This document shows positions 9,544 through 17,680 of a stretch of 64,000 bases of DNA, one piece after another. The notes below the pieces were generated by a model. It searched no databases. It had not been told where the DNA came from and was given only the letters and a program-made list of their open reading frames with translations. Numbering within the stretch: position 1 is the first letter of the stretch; every line of letters begins with the position of its first letter. The DNA is taken from positions 62,001-126,000 of the forward strand of contig NZ_NPMS01000006.1 of NCBI RefSeq assembly GCF_002266285.1, written 5' to 3'. Position numbers and translations under genes: made by a program. The DNA comes from Virgibacillus indicus. Lineage in GTDB: Bacteria; Bacillota; Bacilli; Bacillales; Amphibacillaceae.

Positions 9544-9677
9544 TTAAAGAGCTTGCCAATCATACACATAATGCAGAAAAAGAAAAACAAGAAATTACGA
9601 AAATCACGGCCATCAATGATTATATCCACCCAAAAGTGGTACCGGAAATTGAATTTGCTTTATCACGCGGCTGGTAG
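9540..9677 (+). pseudogene. Remnant: N-terminus of a 4-oxalocrotonate decarboxylase / 2-keto-4-pentenoate hydratase family gene, internally deleted
   Basis: An intact GGAGGAG lies at 9521-9527 but no normal start codon follows. The frame from 9540 reads LIKELANHTHNAEKEKQEI then abruptly IHPKVVPEIEFALSRGW and a stop. The first half resembles the N-terminus of 4-oxalocrotonate decarboxylases; the second resembles the IHPK.E.EI.F.L segment found about 80 residues into such proteins, so an internal deletion probably joined them. The overlap with the preceding aldolase remnant suggests the two were once adjacent genes of an aromatic-degradation operon. No function is expected now. Confidence 0.5.
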
Positions 9678-9853
9678 GTCCTAATGTTCCGTCACTGGAT
9701 GTATCGCGCGCAACTAAATATGTTTTTCTCCACTTTTATGGGTGGAGTAAACCATTGAAGATACGAGTGAACCTATCCCTACGTCCCGTACCGTTTCATG
9801 CTATAGTAATAGAAAGGGTTTGACTGGAAACTATGTTAGGAGTGCACTTCTTC

Positions 9854-11266
9854 ATGCAGACAATAGAAAATTGGGGTTTGCGCATTTCCATTGTGCTTTA
9901 TACGTTATTGCATTTTATATCCTATTATTATCCAAATAAATACCCCATTATTGCTTTAATGGCTGCGGGCTTTGTGATCTTTGTTTTTGCGGTAGGGAAA
10001 AGGCGTATTCTGCGAATCAAAATGCCTTTTGGGCTTTTTCTTGCTGGTACAATCATATTCATCTCCTCGGGTCATTCACTCACGGATGGACTTTTTAATG
10101 GATTTTTGGAGATGCGGAATATAATTGGTTTACTTGTGGTTATACCAATGATCAGCTGGGTGCTCCGGGAAGAGCCATACATTGAATCAGTTATGAGTTT
10201 TGCTCATCATTTGCTTGATACAAGCCGCAAATTCTATTTCGGTATGATTTTCTTTACTCAGATTATCTCCTATTTTCTCTTGTTTGGTTCGATTACGATG
10301 ATGTACCAGTTTGTCAATGGGGTTCTTAAAAATGAGGAAGGAGAGGCATGGGAGCATTATAAAGGCACTGCGATACTCCGTGGCTTCGCGCTGTCTTCCA
10401 TATGGGTTTTGAGTATCCCCAGTTTTGCCTTTGTTATTGAGGTAATGGATGCCTCACTCGGTCTGGCTATTTTGCAGGGGGCAGGTATATCATTAGTCGC
10501 AATGATCATTGCTTTGGTGTTCTCACATTTTGAGGGAAAACGCTACAATGTTGATTTTACCGCAGCATTGAAGACAGAATTTGATGATGTGCGCAGTCAT
10601 ACAACGGATAAACAGAAAGTAAAACGAAATGTCATCGAGTTTATCATTCTATTTTTGTCTCTGTTTGGTTCCATTCTTTTTATTTATGCATTTGTGGATG
10701 TGGAATTGCTCGTATTGATTCCATTGGTAGTTCTGGTGTGGATGCTTGTATATTATATGCTGAAAAGAAAAACAAAGCTGTTCACACAGGAAGTTTATTC
10801 CTATGTAACGAGAGACATAGACCGCCTGGCATATCAGATTTCTATGATGCTCGCAGTAGGGATTTTAATTTTTTCGCTGAATCAAACTGCTTTTGCTGAA
10901 CAGGTTGTGCGTGGGATTTACGCAATTCAGGAAGCCATCCCGTTCCTGAATGTACTTTACTTTTTACCATTTATTATCATTATTTTGGGTTTTTTCGGAT
11001 TGGGTCCACTAACGGTGATGGTTCTTGTTGGAGGGATTCTCGAGTCGATCCCGCTGAATTATCCACCTGAAGTAATTGTTCTGGCAATCACTTCGGGCAG
11101 TGCCATTTCCATTCTGCTTTCTCCGTTAATTATGCCACTCATCGTCCTGAGCAGTGAGAATGGGCTTAATGCATTTAAAAACGGTATCCGGTTCAATTGG
11201 AAATATGCCTCTGTTCTTTATGTGATGGTGCAGGTTTATGTGCAGTTGCGTATATGGGGGAAGTAG
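9854..11266 (+). CDS. Multi-pass membrane protein of unknown function
   Basis: A hydrophobic protein of 470 residues from ATG 9854 (preceded by AGGAG at 11 nt) or 477 residues from ATG 9833 (no clear ribosome binding site). I count roughly 11-12 membrane segments, with a charged cytoplasmic stretch in the middle (about residues 235-265, ending near KQKVKRN). The C-terminal region, with ITSGSAISILLSPLIMPLIV, has the small-residue, proline-broken helix look of transporters of the ion transporter (ArsB/DctM-like) type, but I do not recognise the family. It stands alone: upstream is a decayed aromatic-pathway fragment and downstream a LacI operon with its own promoter. A carboxylate or aromatic-acid transporter left from the lost pathway is possible but speculative. 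Confidence 0.7.
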   Translation: MQTIENWGLRISIVLYTLLHFISYYYPNKYPIIALMAAGFVIFVFAVGKRRILRIKMPFGLFLAGTIIFISSGHSLTDGLFNGFLEMRNIIGLLVVIPMISWVLREEPYIESVMSFAHHLLDTSRKFYFGMIFFTQIISYFLLFGSITMMYQFVNGVLKNEEGEAWEHYKGTAILRGFALSSIWVLSIPSFAFVIEVMDASLGLAILQGAGISLVAMIIALVFSHFEGKRYNVDFTAALKTEFDDVRSHTTDKQKVKRNVIEFIILFLSLFGSILFIYAFVDVELLVLIPLVVLVWMLVYYMLKRKTKLFTQEVYSYVTRDIDRLAYQISMMLAVGILIFSLNQTAFAEQVVRGIYAIQEAIPFLNVLYFLPFIIIILGFFGLGPLTVMVLVGGILESIPLNYPPEVIVLAITSGSAISILLSPLIMPLIVLSSENGLNAFKNGIRFNWKYASVLYVMVQVYVQLRIWGK

Positions 11267-11394
11267 AGGGGAATTCTGGTGTCTACTAAAAAAGCTTAAA
11301 GTAATTAAATGAGAAGAAAAAAGGGGATCTCAAATTCTCCCCATCTAAGAAAACCTTCTGTAACTACTCTTATTCAGAATTTTAAAGATTGTTA

Positions 11395-11423
11395 TTGACA
11401 AAATGAAACGATGTAACTATAAT
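11395..11423 (+). promoter_or_regulatory. Sigma-A promoter of the LacI/ribokinase/TRAP operon
   Basis: A consensus TTGACA (11395-11400), a 17-base spacer and TATAAT (11418-11423). It precedes two operator-like palindromes and the lacI-type gene, so it should drive the whole operon to rpiB. Confidence 0.85.
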
Positions 11424-11439
11424 AAAATACAAGAAAACA

Positions 11440-11453
11440 TGTAACCGGTTACA
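11440..11453 (+). promoter_or_regulatory. LacI-type operator O1
   Basis: TGTAACCGGTTACA is a perfect 14-bp palindrome with the central CG typical of LacI/GalR-family operators. It begins about 17 bases after the -10 box, where repressor binding would block initiation or early elongation. A second, imperfect copy is at 11484. The regulator encoded at 11516 is the natural ligand. Confidence 0.8.
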
Positions 11454-11483
11454 GAAAAGGAGGTATATTTTTTTAATTCAATA

Positions 11484-11497
11484 TGGTACCGGTTACA
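11484..11497 (+). promoter_or_regulatory. LacI-type operator O2
   Basis: TGGTACCGGTTACA keeps the right half-site and the central CCGG of O1 with two changes in the left arm. Its centre is 44 bp from that of O1, about four helical turns, suitable for cooperative binding. It overlaps the in-frame ATG at 11483, which argues that this ATG is not the true start. Confidence 0.7.
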
Positions 11498-11515
11498 CAA
11501 AGAGGTATAAAGAAA

Positions 11516-12514
11516 ATGGCAAATATTAGGGATGTAGCAAAAAAGGCAGGAGTGTCTGTAGCAACTGTATCTAGAGTGGTCAATAAAAACGGCTATGTAA
11601 AAAAAAGTACTCTGGAAAAGGTAAATAAAGCAATATCAGAATTGAATTACTCACCCAATGCAATTGCTGTCAGTCTCAATAATAAGAAGACAAAAACTTT
11701 GGGGCTTATTTTACCAGATATAACAAATCCGTTTTTCCCAGAGCTAGCTAAGGCCGTAGAAGAAGTTGCAAATCAGAATGGTTATACAATGATCTTATGT
11801 AATTCAAATGGTCTATTGGAAAAGGAAATGGAGCATATTGAAATGCTCGAAAGAAAGTATGCAGACGGGATTATTTTAGCATCTGACAGCTACACAGAAG
11901 AGAGATTAAAGGGTACTGATCTTCCGATGGTCCTACTGGACAGAGGAGTTAACCCTAATCATTCGAGTATTACAGCAAATAATTTCAGTGGTGCTGTGAT
12001 GGCGACAAAGCACTTATTAAAACAGGGCTGTAAAAAAATTGCCCATATCGCGGGACCTAAAAATGTGCTGACGGCTGTTGATCGTTTGAAAGGCTATCAA
12101 TCAGTCGTAAGGGATAGTAACTGGTATGATGGTGATCTTATTATCCACGCAAACTACAATACTAAAGAAGCAATCACAGCAACGAAGAAACTTCTGGAGA
12201 TGGATTCCAGTATTGATGGGATATTTGCTTCCAATGATTTAATAGCCATAGGGTGTTTAAAAGCAATCCGTTCAATAGGATGGAAAGTGCCTGACGATAT
12301 TGCTGTAATAGGTTTTGATGGAATAAGCTTAACAGATTTGATAATTCCGCAGCTGAGTACAATCAAACAGCCAGTTTACGAAATGGGGGAAGCAGCAACA
12401 AAATTACTAATTAATGAAATTGAAGTTGGCAAAAAAGAATCCCTCTTTAAGGAATTTGACGTAACATTAATTCATCGAGAATCCACCGATAAAAGGGGGG
12501 AGATAAATGAATAA
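11516..12514 (+). CDS. LacI-family transcriptional regulator of the ribokinase/TRAP operon
   Basis: A 332-residue repressor from ATG 11516 (MANIRDVAKKAGVSVATVSRV): N-terminal LacI helix-turn-helix with hinge (SPNAIAVSLNNKKTKTLG) and a periplasmic-binding-protein-like sugar-binding domain starting near residue 60 (LGLILPDITNPFFPELAKAVE). ATG 11516 fits the family N-terminus and follows AGAGGT; the in-frame ATG at 11483 lies in an operator. The gene is first in its operon and overlaps rbsK by 8 bp. It most resembles RbsR-type regulators, so ribose or a related pentose is the likely inducer, with autoregulation through the two upstream palindromes. Confidence 0.88.
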   Translation: MANIRDVAKKAGVSVATVSRVVNKNGYVKKSTLEKVNKAISELNYSPNAIAVSLNNKKTKTLGLILPDITNPFFPELAKAVEEVANQNGYTMILCNSNGLLEKEMEHIEMLERKYADGIILASDSYTEERLKGTDLPMVLLDRGVNPNHSSITANNFSGAVMATKHLLKQGCKKIAHIAGPKNVLTAVDRLKGYQSVVRDSNWYDGDLIIHANYNTKEAITATKKLLEMDSSIDGIFASNDLIAIGCLKAIRSIGWKVPDDIAVIGFDGISLTDLIIPQLSTIKQPVYEMGEAATKLLINEIEVGKKESLFKEFDVTLIHRESTDKRGEINE

Positions 12515-13433
12515 ACCAAAAGTAACAGTGATTGGCAGTGCAAACATCGATTTGGTGACTCAAACGAATTCATTTCCTAAACTAGGTGAAACCTTATTAG
12601 GAAAAGATTTCCAGCACTTCCCCGGCGGAAAAGGAGCGAATCAGGCAGTGGCTGCTGCCAGGTTAGGAGGAGACGTCACTTTTATTGGATGTGTCGGTGA
12701 TGACGACTATGGAAAGCAGATTAAAGAGAACTTACAAATTGAAAATGTGAATGTTGAGCACATATTTACCAGTGAAATTGTTGAATCTGGGATTGCTAAT
12801 ATTGTTGTGGCAGAAAAGGACAATGCAATTATAGTAATCCCAGGTGCTAATCATGAGTTAAATCCAGAATATGTACATTCTCTGGCAGATGTAATATTGG
12901 CTTCAGATGTAATTGTATTACAATTAGAGATTCCAATAGAAACAGTGAAGGCTGCTGTAAGTGTTGCACATAAAGGCAATGTACCAATCGTTCTGAATCC
13001 GGCACCTGCTCTCCCGCTTCCTGAAGAACTGCTTCAGCAGATAACGTACATAACACCAAATGAAACGGAAATCAAAGTTCTAACCGATGAAGAAGATATC
13101 GACCGGTCAATTGAACAGTTATTTGCAATAGGTTCAAAAAACGTCATCTTAACACGTGGTCACAAGGGGGTTGCTTACGGTAGTTCTGAGAACCAATCTG
13201 TGCGACACTATGAGGCCTGCAGAGTTGAAGTTACAGATACAACCGGAGCAGGAGACACATTTAACGCAGCTTTTGCTGTATCAATTGCTGAAGGGAAAAA
13301 TATATCTGAAGCAATAAATTATGCTAACGCAGCGGCGGGTTTATCTATAACAAAATTAGGTGCCCAGACAGGCATGCCTACTTTTAAAGAAGTAAAGGAA
13401 TTTAATTTTAAGAATGTGGAGGAGAAAAAATGA
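12507..13433 (+). CDS. rbsK: Ribokinase (PfkB family)
   Basis: A 308-residue PfkB-fold sugar kinase with the ribokinase hallmarks GSANIDLV at the N-terminus, GGKGANQA near residue 41 and the anion-hole DTTGAGDTF at 244-252, with D250 as catalytic base. Ribokinase makes ribose-5-phosphate from ribose and ATP. It overlaps the lacI-type gene by 8 bp (GGGGGGAG as ribosome binding site) and the TRAP binding-protein gene by 4 bp (ATGA), so the three are translationally coupled. With RpiB at the end of the operon it defines a pentose route: import, phosphorylation, isomerisation. Related deoxyribokinases or pentulokinases cannot be excluded. Confidence 0.88.
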   Translation: MNKPKVTVIGSANIDLVTQTNSFPKLGETLLGKDFQHFPGGKGANQAVAAARLGGDVTFIGCVGDDDYGKQIKENLQIENVNVEHIFTSEIVESGIANIVVAEKDNAIIVIPGANHELNPEYVHSLADVILASDVIVLQLEIPIETVKAAVSVAHKGNVPIVLNPAPALPLPEELLQQITYITPNETEIKVLTDEEDIDRSIEQLFAIGSKNVILTRGHKGVAYGSSENQSVRHYEACRVEVTDTTGAGDTFNAAFAVSIAEGKNISEAINYANAAAGLSITKLGAQTGMPTFKEVKEFNFKNVEEKK

Positions 13434-14428
13434 GAAAAAAATTTCTATTATTTATTAGTTTACTAGTTATGGTTGCGGTCATTTCGGCTTGTGGTTCAGA
13501 TTCTGCAGATTCAGATGGTTCAGGCAGCTCAGATCCTGTGGAAATCAAATATTCTTTGGACCAGCCGGCGAGTCATATTTGGGTAGAAGCAGTAAATCAC
13601 TTCTCAGAATTAGTTGATGAAAAGACAGATGGAAGTGTTGTAATAGACGTTCATGACTCGGCTTCACTGGGGACGCAAAGGGAAGCTCTTGAGGGAATGA
13701 AGAATGGAACGATGGGTGGAACAGTAAGTCTTGAACCGGTATCAGGCTGGGTTGAGGAAATTGGTATTTTTGGTATTCCTTATTTATTTGAAGATGAAAA
13801 CCATTTAGGAGACTTTTTAGCAAGTGAGCATGGAGAAGAATTAGATAATCTAATGATCGAGGAAGGTTTCAGGCCATTAACTTACTTCATGAGAGCACCA
13901 AGACAGATTTCGAGTAATAGTCCGATAACTTCTGTAGATGATTTAGAAGGTGTAAATATCAGAGTTCCAGAATCACCAACAGCCCCACCGGCATTTGAAG
14001 CAATGGGAGCAAGAGTTGTAACCTTGCCAATCTCTGAAGTGTATTCTGCATTGCAGCAAAATGTTATTGATGCACAGGAAAATCCGCTGACACAAATTTA
14101 TTCCGACAAATTCTATGAAGTACAGGATTATATTACTCTATCCAATCACCAGTTCCAGGCCGCGTATATGCTAGTAAGTGAAGATATCTGGAGTGAATTG
14201 AGTGATGAACAGAAGGAAGCAGTTCAAGAGGCTGCAAAAGAAACACAAGAGTTTGAGAGTGAGCTGCATAAAAAGGAACTGGATGAAGCGATGACTGGTT
14301 TAGAAGAAGCCGGTACTGAAATTAGTGAGGTAGACACTTCTGAATTTGCAGAAAAGGCTTCTGAGGCATATTCCGGTTATGATGATTTGATGCAGGAGTG
14401 GATTGAGAAAGTTAACAGCGTAAAATAA
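13430..14428 (+). CDS. dctP: TRAP transporter substrate-binding lipoprotein, DctP family
   Basis: A 332-residue extracytoplasmic binding protein with a lipoprotein signal (cleavage before Cys21 in VISACGS). The DctP fold is recognisable by the VDDLEGVNIRVPESP segment near residue 165, including the conserved Arg that usually clamps a carboxylate, and the QNVIDAQENPL segment near 220. Its neighbours are the small (DctQ) and large (DctM) membrane subunits, ribokinase and RpiB. TRAP systems normally import organic or sugar acids by a sodium gradient; the pentose-metabolic neighbours make a neutral or acidic sugar the likely cargo. A GC-rich hairpin separates this gene from dctQ, which may give the binding protein a higher dose. 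Confidence 0.9.
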   Translation: MRKKFLLFISLLVMVAVISACGSDSADSDGSGSSDPVEIKYSLDQPASHIWVEAVNHFSELVDEKTDGSVVIDVHDSASLGTQREALEGMKNGTMGGTVSLEPVSGWVEEIGIFGIPYLFEDENHLGDFLASEHGEELDNLMIEEGFRPLTYFMRAPRQISSNSPITSVDDLEGVNIRVPESPTAPPAFEAMGARVVTLPISEVYSALQQNVIDAQENPLTQIYSDKFYEVQDYITLSNHQFQAAYMLVSEDIWSELSDEQKEAVQEAAKETQEFESELHKKELDEAMTGLEEAGTEISEVDTSEFAEKASEAYSGYDDLMQEWIEKVNSVK

Positions 14429-14430
14429 GT

Positions 14431-14452
14431 AGGGAGGGGCCTGTCCCCTTCC
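14431..14452 (+). repeat. GC-rich hairpin between dctP and dctQ
   Basis: GGAGGGGCCTGTCCCCTTCC can fold on itself and belongs to the dispersed GGGACA family. It stands between a binding-protein gene and its membrane-subunit genes, where it could stabilise the upstream mRNA or partly end transcription. Confidence 0.5.
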
Positions 14453-14474
14453 TTTCAAAAAGGGAGGGCAAACT

Positions 14475-14960
14475 ATGAAAGGGAAAATCAGCCTTATGAA
14501 AGTTCTCGAGGCACTAGCTTTTATCATAGTTATTGCTTTAGTCAGTATTATGTTTGTTCAAGTATTTGCTAGACAATTTTTAGACAGGATTCCTGTGTGG
14601 AGCGGGGAGGAAGTGGCAACCCTGTTACTTATTTGGTTAACAAATATTGGAGCAGCTATTGCTGCAGGTAACGATTCCCACCTCAGTATGGATTATTTTT
14701 TCGACTTATTTCCGGAAAGACTGCAGAACATTTTTAAAGTAGTTGTATATGGAATTGTATGTGTCTTTCTAATTTTTATAGCGGTTATTAGTATTGATCT
14801 TGCATGGAGTGGAAGATTTTCCTTTTCTGCCAGGTTGGATATTTCAATGTTCTGGTATCAAAGTAGTATTTTTGTAGGAATGACAATTATGTTTTATTAT
14901 TATACAAAATTATTTATTCGTTCCTTCCAGAATTTAAGGAAATTAAAGAAATCGGTATAG
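14475..14960 (+). CDS. dctQ: TRAP transporter small membrane subunit, DctQ family
   Basis: A 161-residue protein with four predicted membrane segments and the DctQ signature around WSGEEVATLLLIWLTNIGAA (residues about 39-58), where conserved Glu and Trp occur. It pairs with DctM as the membrane part of the TRAP carrier. It follows GGGAGGG and sits 46 bp after dctP and 32 bp before dctM, in operon order P-Q-M. Confidence 0.88.
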   Translation: MKGKISLMKVLEALAFIIVIALVSIMFVQVFARQFLDRIPVWSGEEVATLLLIWLTNIGAAIAAGNDSHLSMDYFFDLFPERLQNIFKVVVYGIVCVFLIFIAVISIDLAWSGRFSFSARLDISMFWYQSSIFVGMTIMFYYYTKLFIRSFQNLRKLKKSV

Positions 14961-14992
14961 TCATTTTCTAAAATAAAGGAGGGAAGAATATT

Positions 14993-16267
14993 ATGGCATT
15001 ATTGGTTATGATAATCAGTTTTGTAGTTCTATTGATTTTAAGGTTTCCAATATTTATCGTTATAGGTTTATCTTCGTTGCTATATATTTTATTGAACGAC
15101 ATTCCTTCAGTACTGGTGGCTCAGAGAATAACAACCCAATTAACTTCATTCTCTTTACTGGCCATCCCATTTTATTTATTGCTGGCTGCAATATTGAACT
15201 CTGGAAGTGCAACAAGACGACTTATTTCATTCGTCGTTTCTATTGTGGGTTTTGTCCGTGGAGGACTGGGTGTGGCGAATATTGGGATTAGTATGTTATT
15301 TGCCGGTATCTCAGGAACAGCGGTTGCTGATACAGCTGGGCTGGGTAAAACGTTAATACCAGCAATGAAAAAAGAAGGGTACCCTGGACCATATGCAGCA
15401 GCTGTCACAGGTGCATCTTCTACAGTTGGACCAATTATTCCTCCCAGTATAAATATTATTATTGCAGGGGTAACTGCTGGTTTATCAGTATATGAACTGT
15501 TTCTTGCAGGAGTTTTACCAGGTATTCTGATGGGCGTGGCGATGATGATCACTGCATATGTTATTGCAGTACGCCGGAAATTTCCAAAATCAAATAGACT
15601 TGAGCTTCAAAAAGTATGGACAACTTTTAAGGATTGTATCTGGGAGCTAATCGTAATTGCTTTTGTGTTATTTGGTATACTAAGTGGATTGTTTACCCCT
15701 ACAGAAGCTGGTGCTATGGGTGTCTTTGCGGCACTTGTACTAGGGTTTGTTATTCGCAGGGATGTTAAATTTAAAGATCTTTATAATTCATGTATTGAAA
15801 CAGCAGTTTTTACTGGTACGGTACTAGTTATTGTTGGGTTTGCTGCAACGTATGGATGGATTATCGCTAACGAAAGAATTCCACAACTGGTTTCAGAGTC
15901 AATATTGATGATTACGGTTATTCCGATTATTGCTATACTACTGGTAAATTTAGTATTATTCATGGTCGGAGCTGTAATGGAAACAATTGCAGCAATTGTT
16001 ATTGTTCTGCCTACAGTTTTAACCTTGGGGGAGATGCTGGGGGTTGATCCAATTCAATTAACAATGATAGTTGTTATTAATCTGACACTTGGATTACTAA
16101 CTCCACCAATCGGGGTTGTACTATTTATTGTAACCTCAATCAGTAAGGAAAAGATAGGTGAGGTTATTAAAGAAGTCATGCCGTTTTTTGTGGCAAATGT
16201 ACTGGTGCTATTACTTGTAGTTCTATTCCCTAAGTTAACCTTATGGCTGCCAGAACTGCTTAGATAA
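14993..16267 (+). CDS. dctM: TRAP transporter large permease subunit, DctM family
   Basis: A 424-residue, about 12-segment membrane protein of the ion transporter superfamily. Typical DctM segments are present: FAGISGTAVADTAGLGK near 103, GASSTVGPIIPPS near 139 with the helix-breaking prolines, and the late LGLLTPPIGVVLF. It couples sodium entry to substrate uptake from DctP. AAAGGAGGG precedes the start. The nearby rpiB and rbsK show that the imported compound probably enters pentose-phosphate metabolism. Confidence 0.9.
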   Translation: MALLVMIISFVVLLILRFPIFIVIGLSSLLYILLNDIPSVLVAQRITTQLTSFSLLAIPFYLLLAAILNSGSATRRLISFVVSIVGFVRGGLGVANIGISMLFAGISGTAVADTAGLGKTLIPAMKKEGYPGPYAAAVTGASSTVGPIIPPSINIIIAGVTAGLSVYELFLAGVLPGILMGVAMMITAYVIAVRRKFPKSNRLELQKVWTTFKDCIWELIVIAFVLFGILSGLFTPTEAGAMGVFAALVLGFVIRRDVKFKDLYNSCIETAVFTGTVLVIVGFAATYGWIIANERIPQLVSESILMITVIPIIAILLVNLVLFMVGAVMETIAAIVIVLPTVLTLGEMLGVDPIQLTMIVVINLTLGLLTPPIGVVLFIVTSISKEKIGEVIKEVMPFFVANVLVLLLVVLFPKLTLWLPELLR

Positions 16268-16297
16268 TTATATTAAAGTTTGGAAGGAGAATTATTT

Positions 16298-16747
16298 ATG
16301 AAAATTTCAATTGGATCTGATCATGCAGGTTTTCCATTGAAAAAGCCAATAGTAGATTTCTTGAAAGAACAGGGGCACGAGGTGACTGATTTTGGCTCAT
16401 ACGATCCGGAACCGGTAGATTTTCCGGTAATCACAAAAAAAGTATGCCAATCTGTCGCTGATAATGATTCAGACAGGGGGATAATGGTTTGTGGAACGGG
16501 GGTAGGAGCCAGCATTGCTGCGAATAAAGTACCTGGAATCCGTGCTGCAGTTGGACATGATATTTACAGTGCCCATCAGTGTGTTGAACACGATAATGTG
16601 AATGTAATGGCAATTGGTGCACAAATTGTTGGTGATAAGCTGGCGATGGAATTGGTTGAAAAATTCCTACAGGCGGAATTCAGCACAAGTGAAGAATTTA
16701 GAAGACGTGTAAAAATGCTGGAAGAAATGGATGCAGGAAATATGTAA
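16298..16747 (+). CDS. rpiB: Ribose-5-phosphate isomerase B
   Basis: A 149-residue RpiB/LacAB-family isomerase. It has the N-terminal GSDHAGFPLKK, the active-site Cys65 in MVCGTGVGASIAANK (Cys marks RpiB rather than LacA) and the GHDIYSAHQCVEHDNVNV region with catalytic His. It interconverts ribose-5-phosphate and ribulose-5-phosphate, or allose/allulose-6-phosphate in some members. The start MKISIG at 16298 follows AAGGAGA; the upstream ATG at 16280 adds six residues without support. It is the last gene of the LacI-rbsK-TRAP operon and is followed by a terminator. A second, unrelated isomerase (RpiA) occurs in the other TRAP operon at 54.6 kb. Confidence 0.88.
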   Translation: MKISIGSDHAGFPLKKPIVDFLKEQGHEVTDFGSYDPEPVDFPVITKKVCQSVADNDSDRGIMVCGTGVGASIAANKVPGIRAAVGHDIYSAHQCVEHDNVNVMAIGAQIVGDKLAMELVEKFLQAEFSTSEEFRRRVKMLEEMDAGNM

Positions 16748-16811
16748 CAAAGAAGTTACAGAGGAGTGACTTAGTTACTTGTGAATTCCCAGAATTTGAT
16801 GAACCTTTTGT

Positions 16812-16860
16812 AAAACTGAATTGGAAGGGGGTCAGTTACCCTCCAGTTCGGTTTTTTAAT
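16812..16860 (+). terminator. Terminator of the ribokinase/TRAP operon
   Basis: AAAACTGAATTGGAAGGG pairs imperfectly with CCCTCCAGTTCGGTTTTTT, giving a long stem followed by the T-run TTTTTTAATTT. Confidence 0.85.
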
Positions 16861-17580
16861 TTAATGCATATTAGTTAGTATTTAACAACATTCGAGGGCA
16901 GCTCTCAGTCTGGTTAAAGTGAGAAAATGAGGGGATCCTGAAATAATATCTCAATAGGATTTTTGATTTTTTACCTGTTGTTCACTATTCAAGAACATGA
17001 TACATAAATAATTTTTTAACAAAACTCTATAATTACTTGAGTGTGGCAGTCATTTACTAATAGGCATGCTATAAGTTTTCGTCAAAATTTATTATTTGCT
17101 CCCATGTCTTATTCTTTAAACCGAACTTATAATGAAATTGCAGGGAAAATCAAACTATTATGAGGAAATTAGGATAACAGATTAGGATGAATTAATGAGC
17201 GAGTTTAAAAAAACCGAGAACATGGCTGGGAAGTGGCGACTGTGGAAAGTGGATGCGATGAACGAATCGATCGGATTACCGAATATCGGAATGAAATATG
17301 GGATGTTCATTATGAAATAAAAGAAAAAGAAACGGACGAGGCGAGGGAGTATATTCAGCAGAAAACAATAATTAAATGAGAGGGGGACAAGGAGGCAGGC
17401 ACCTTGTCCTTTTTGATTGCTTCATTAACAATAACCGCAGCGTCTAATGGACAGTTGACAAGGTGCCTGTCCCTATCAAGTATTTGGTAAACGTTTTAAT
17501 AAAAATAGTAGCCTGCCAATTCTTAATACAAACATTCAAGATTAATTTAAAGTAAAGTATTTTAAAGCTTGCAGATTTTG
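16861..17580. other. Intergenic stretch without an intact gene
   Basis: No convincing gene was found. Around 17198-17379 one frame reads NREHGWEVATVESGCDERID-like, protein-like text ending at TGA 17379 but without its own start (the ATG at 17195 is in a different frame), so it may be a worn gene fragment. At 17383-17474 there is a pair of inverted GGGACA-type repeats. The remainder is AT-rich. Confidence 0.4.
17383..17474. repeat. Inverted pair of GGGACA-type repeats
   Basis: The left part ends in GGCAGGCACCTTGTCC and the right part is TTGACAAGGTGCCTGTCCCT; they are inverted copies separated by about 45 nt. The left block also contains GGGGACAAGG, able to pair locally with CCTTGTCC. The arrangement resembles a small palindromic mobile or REP-like element. 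Confidence 0.6.
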
Positions 17581-17610
17581 TTGTTTGAAGTCGAATGGTT
17601 CATGTATAAT
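17581..17610 (+). promoter_or_regulatory. Probable promoter of the UDP-GlcNAc epimerase gene
   Basis: TTGTTT (17581-17586), an 18-base spacer and TATAAT (17605-17610), about 70 bp before the start codon. The -35 is weak, the -10 is consensus. Confidence 0.5.
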
Positions 17611-17680
17611 GGTAGCTATGAAAACAGATGGGTTTTATATAGGATAGGCATTTTAAAATTAGATAAGGATGATTAATATA

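Noticed and set aside
15172..15552. 126-residue minus-strand ORF within dctM
   Set aside because: Shadow frame of a hydrophobic gene; similar shadows occur opposite the other DctM and the PTS gene.
17195..17379. Possible small gene in the gap after rpiB
   Set aside because: The ATG frame (41 codons) and the protein-like frame differ; no ribosome binding site; too weak to call.
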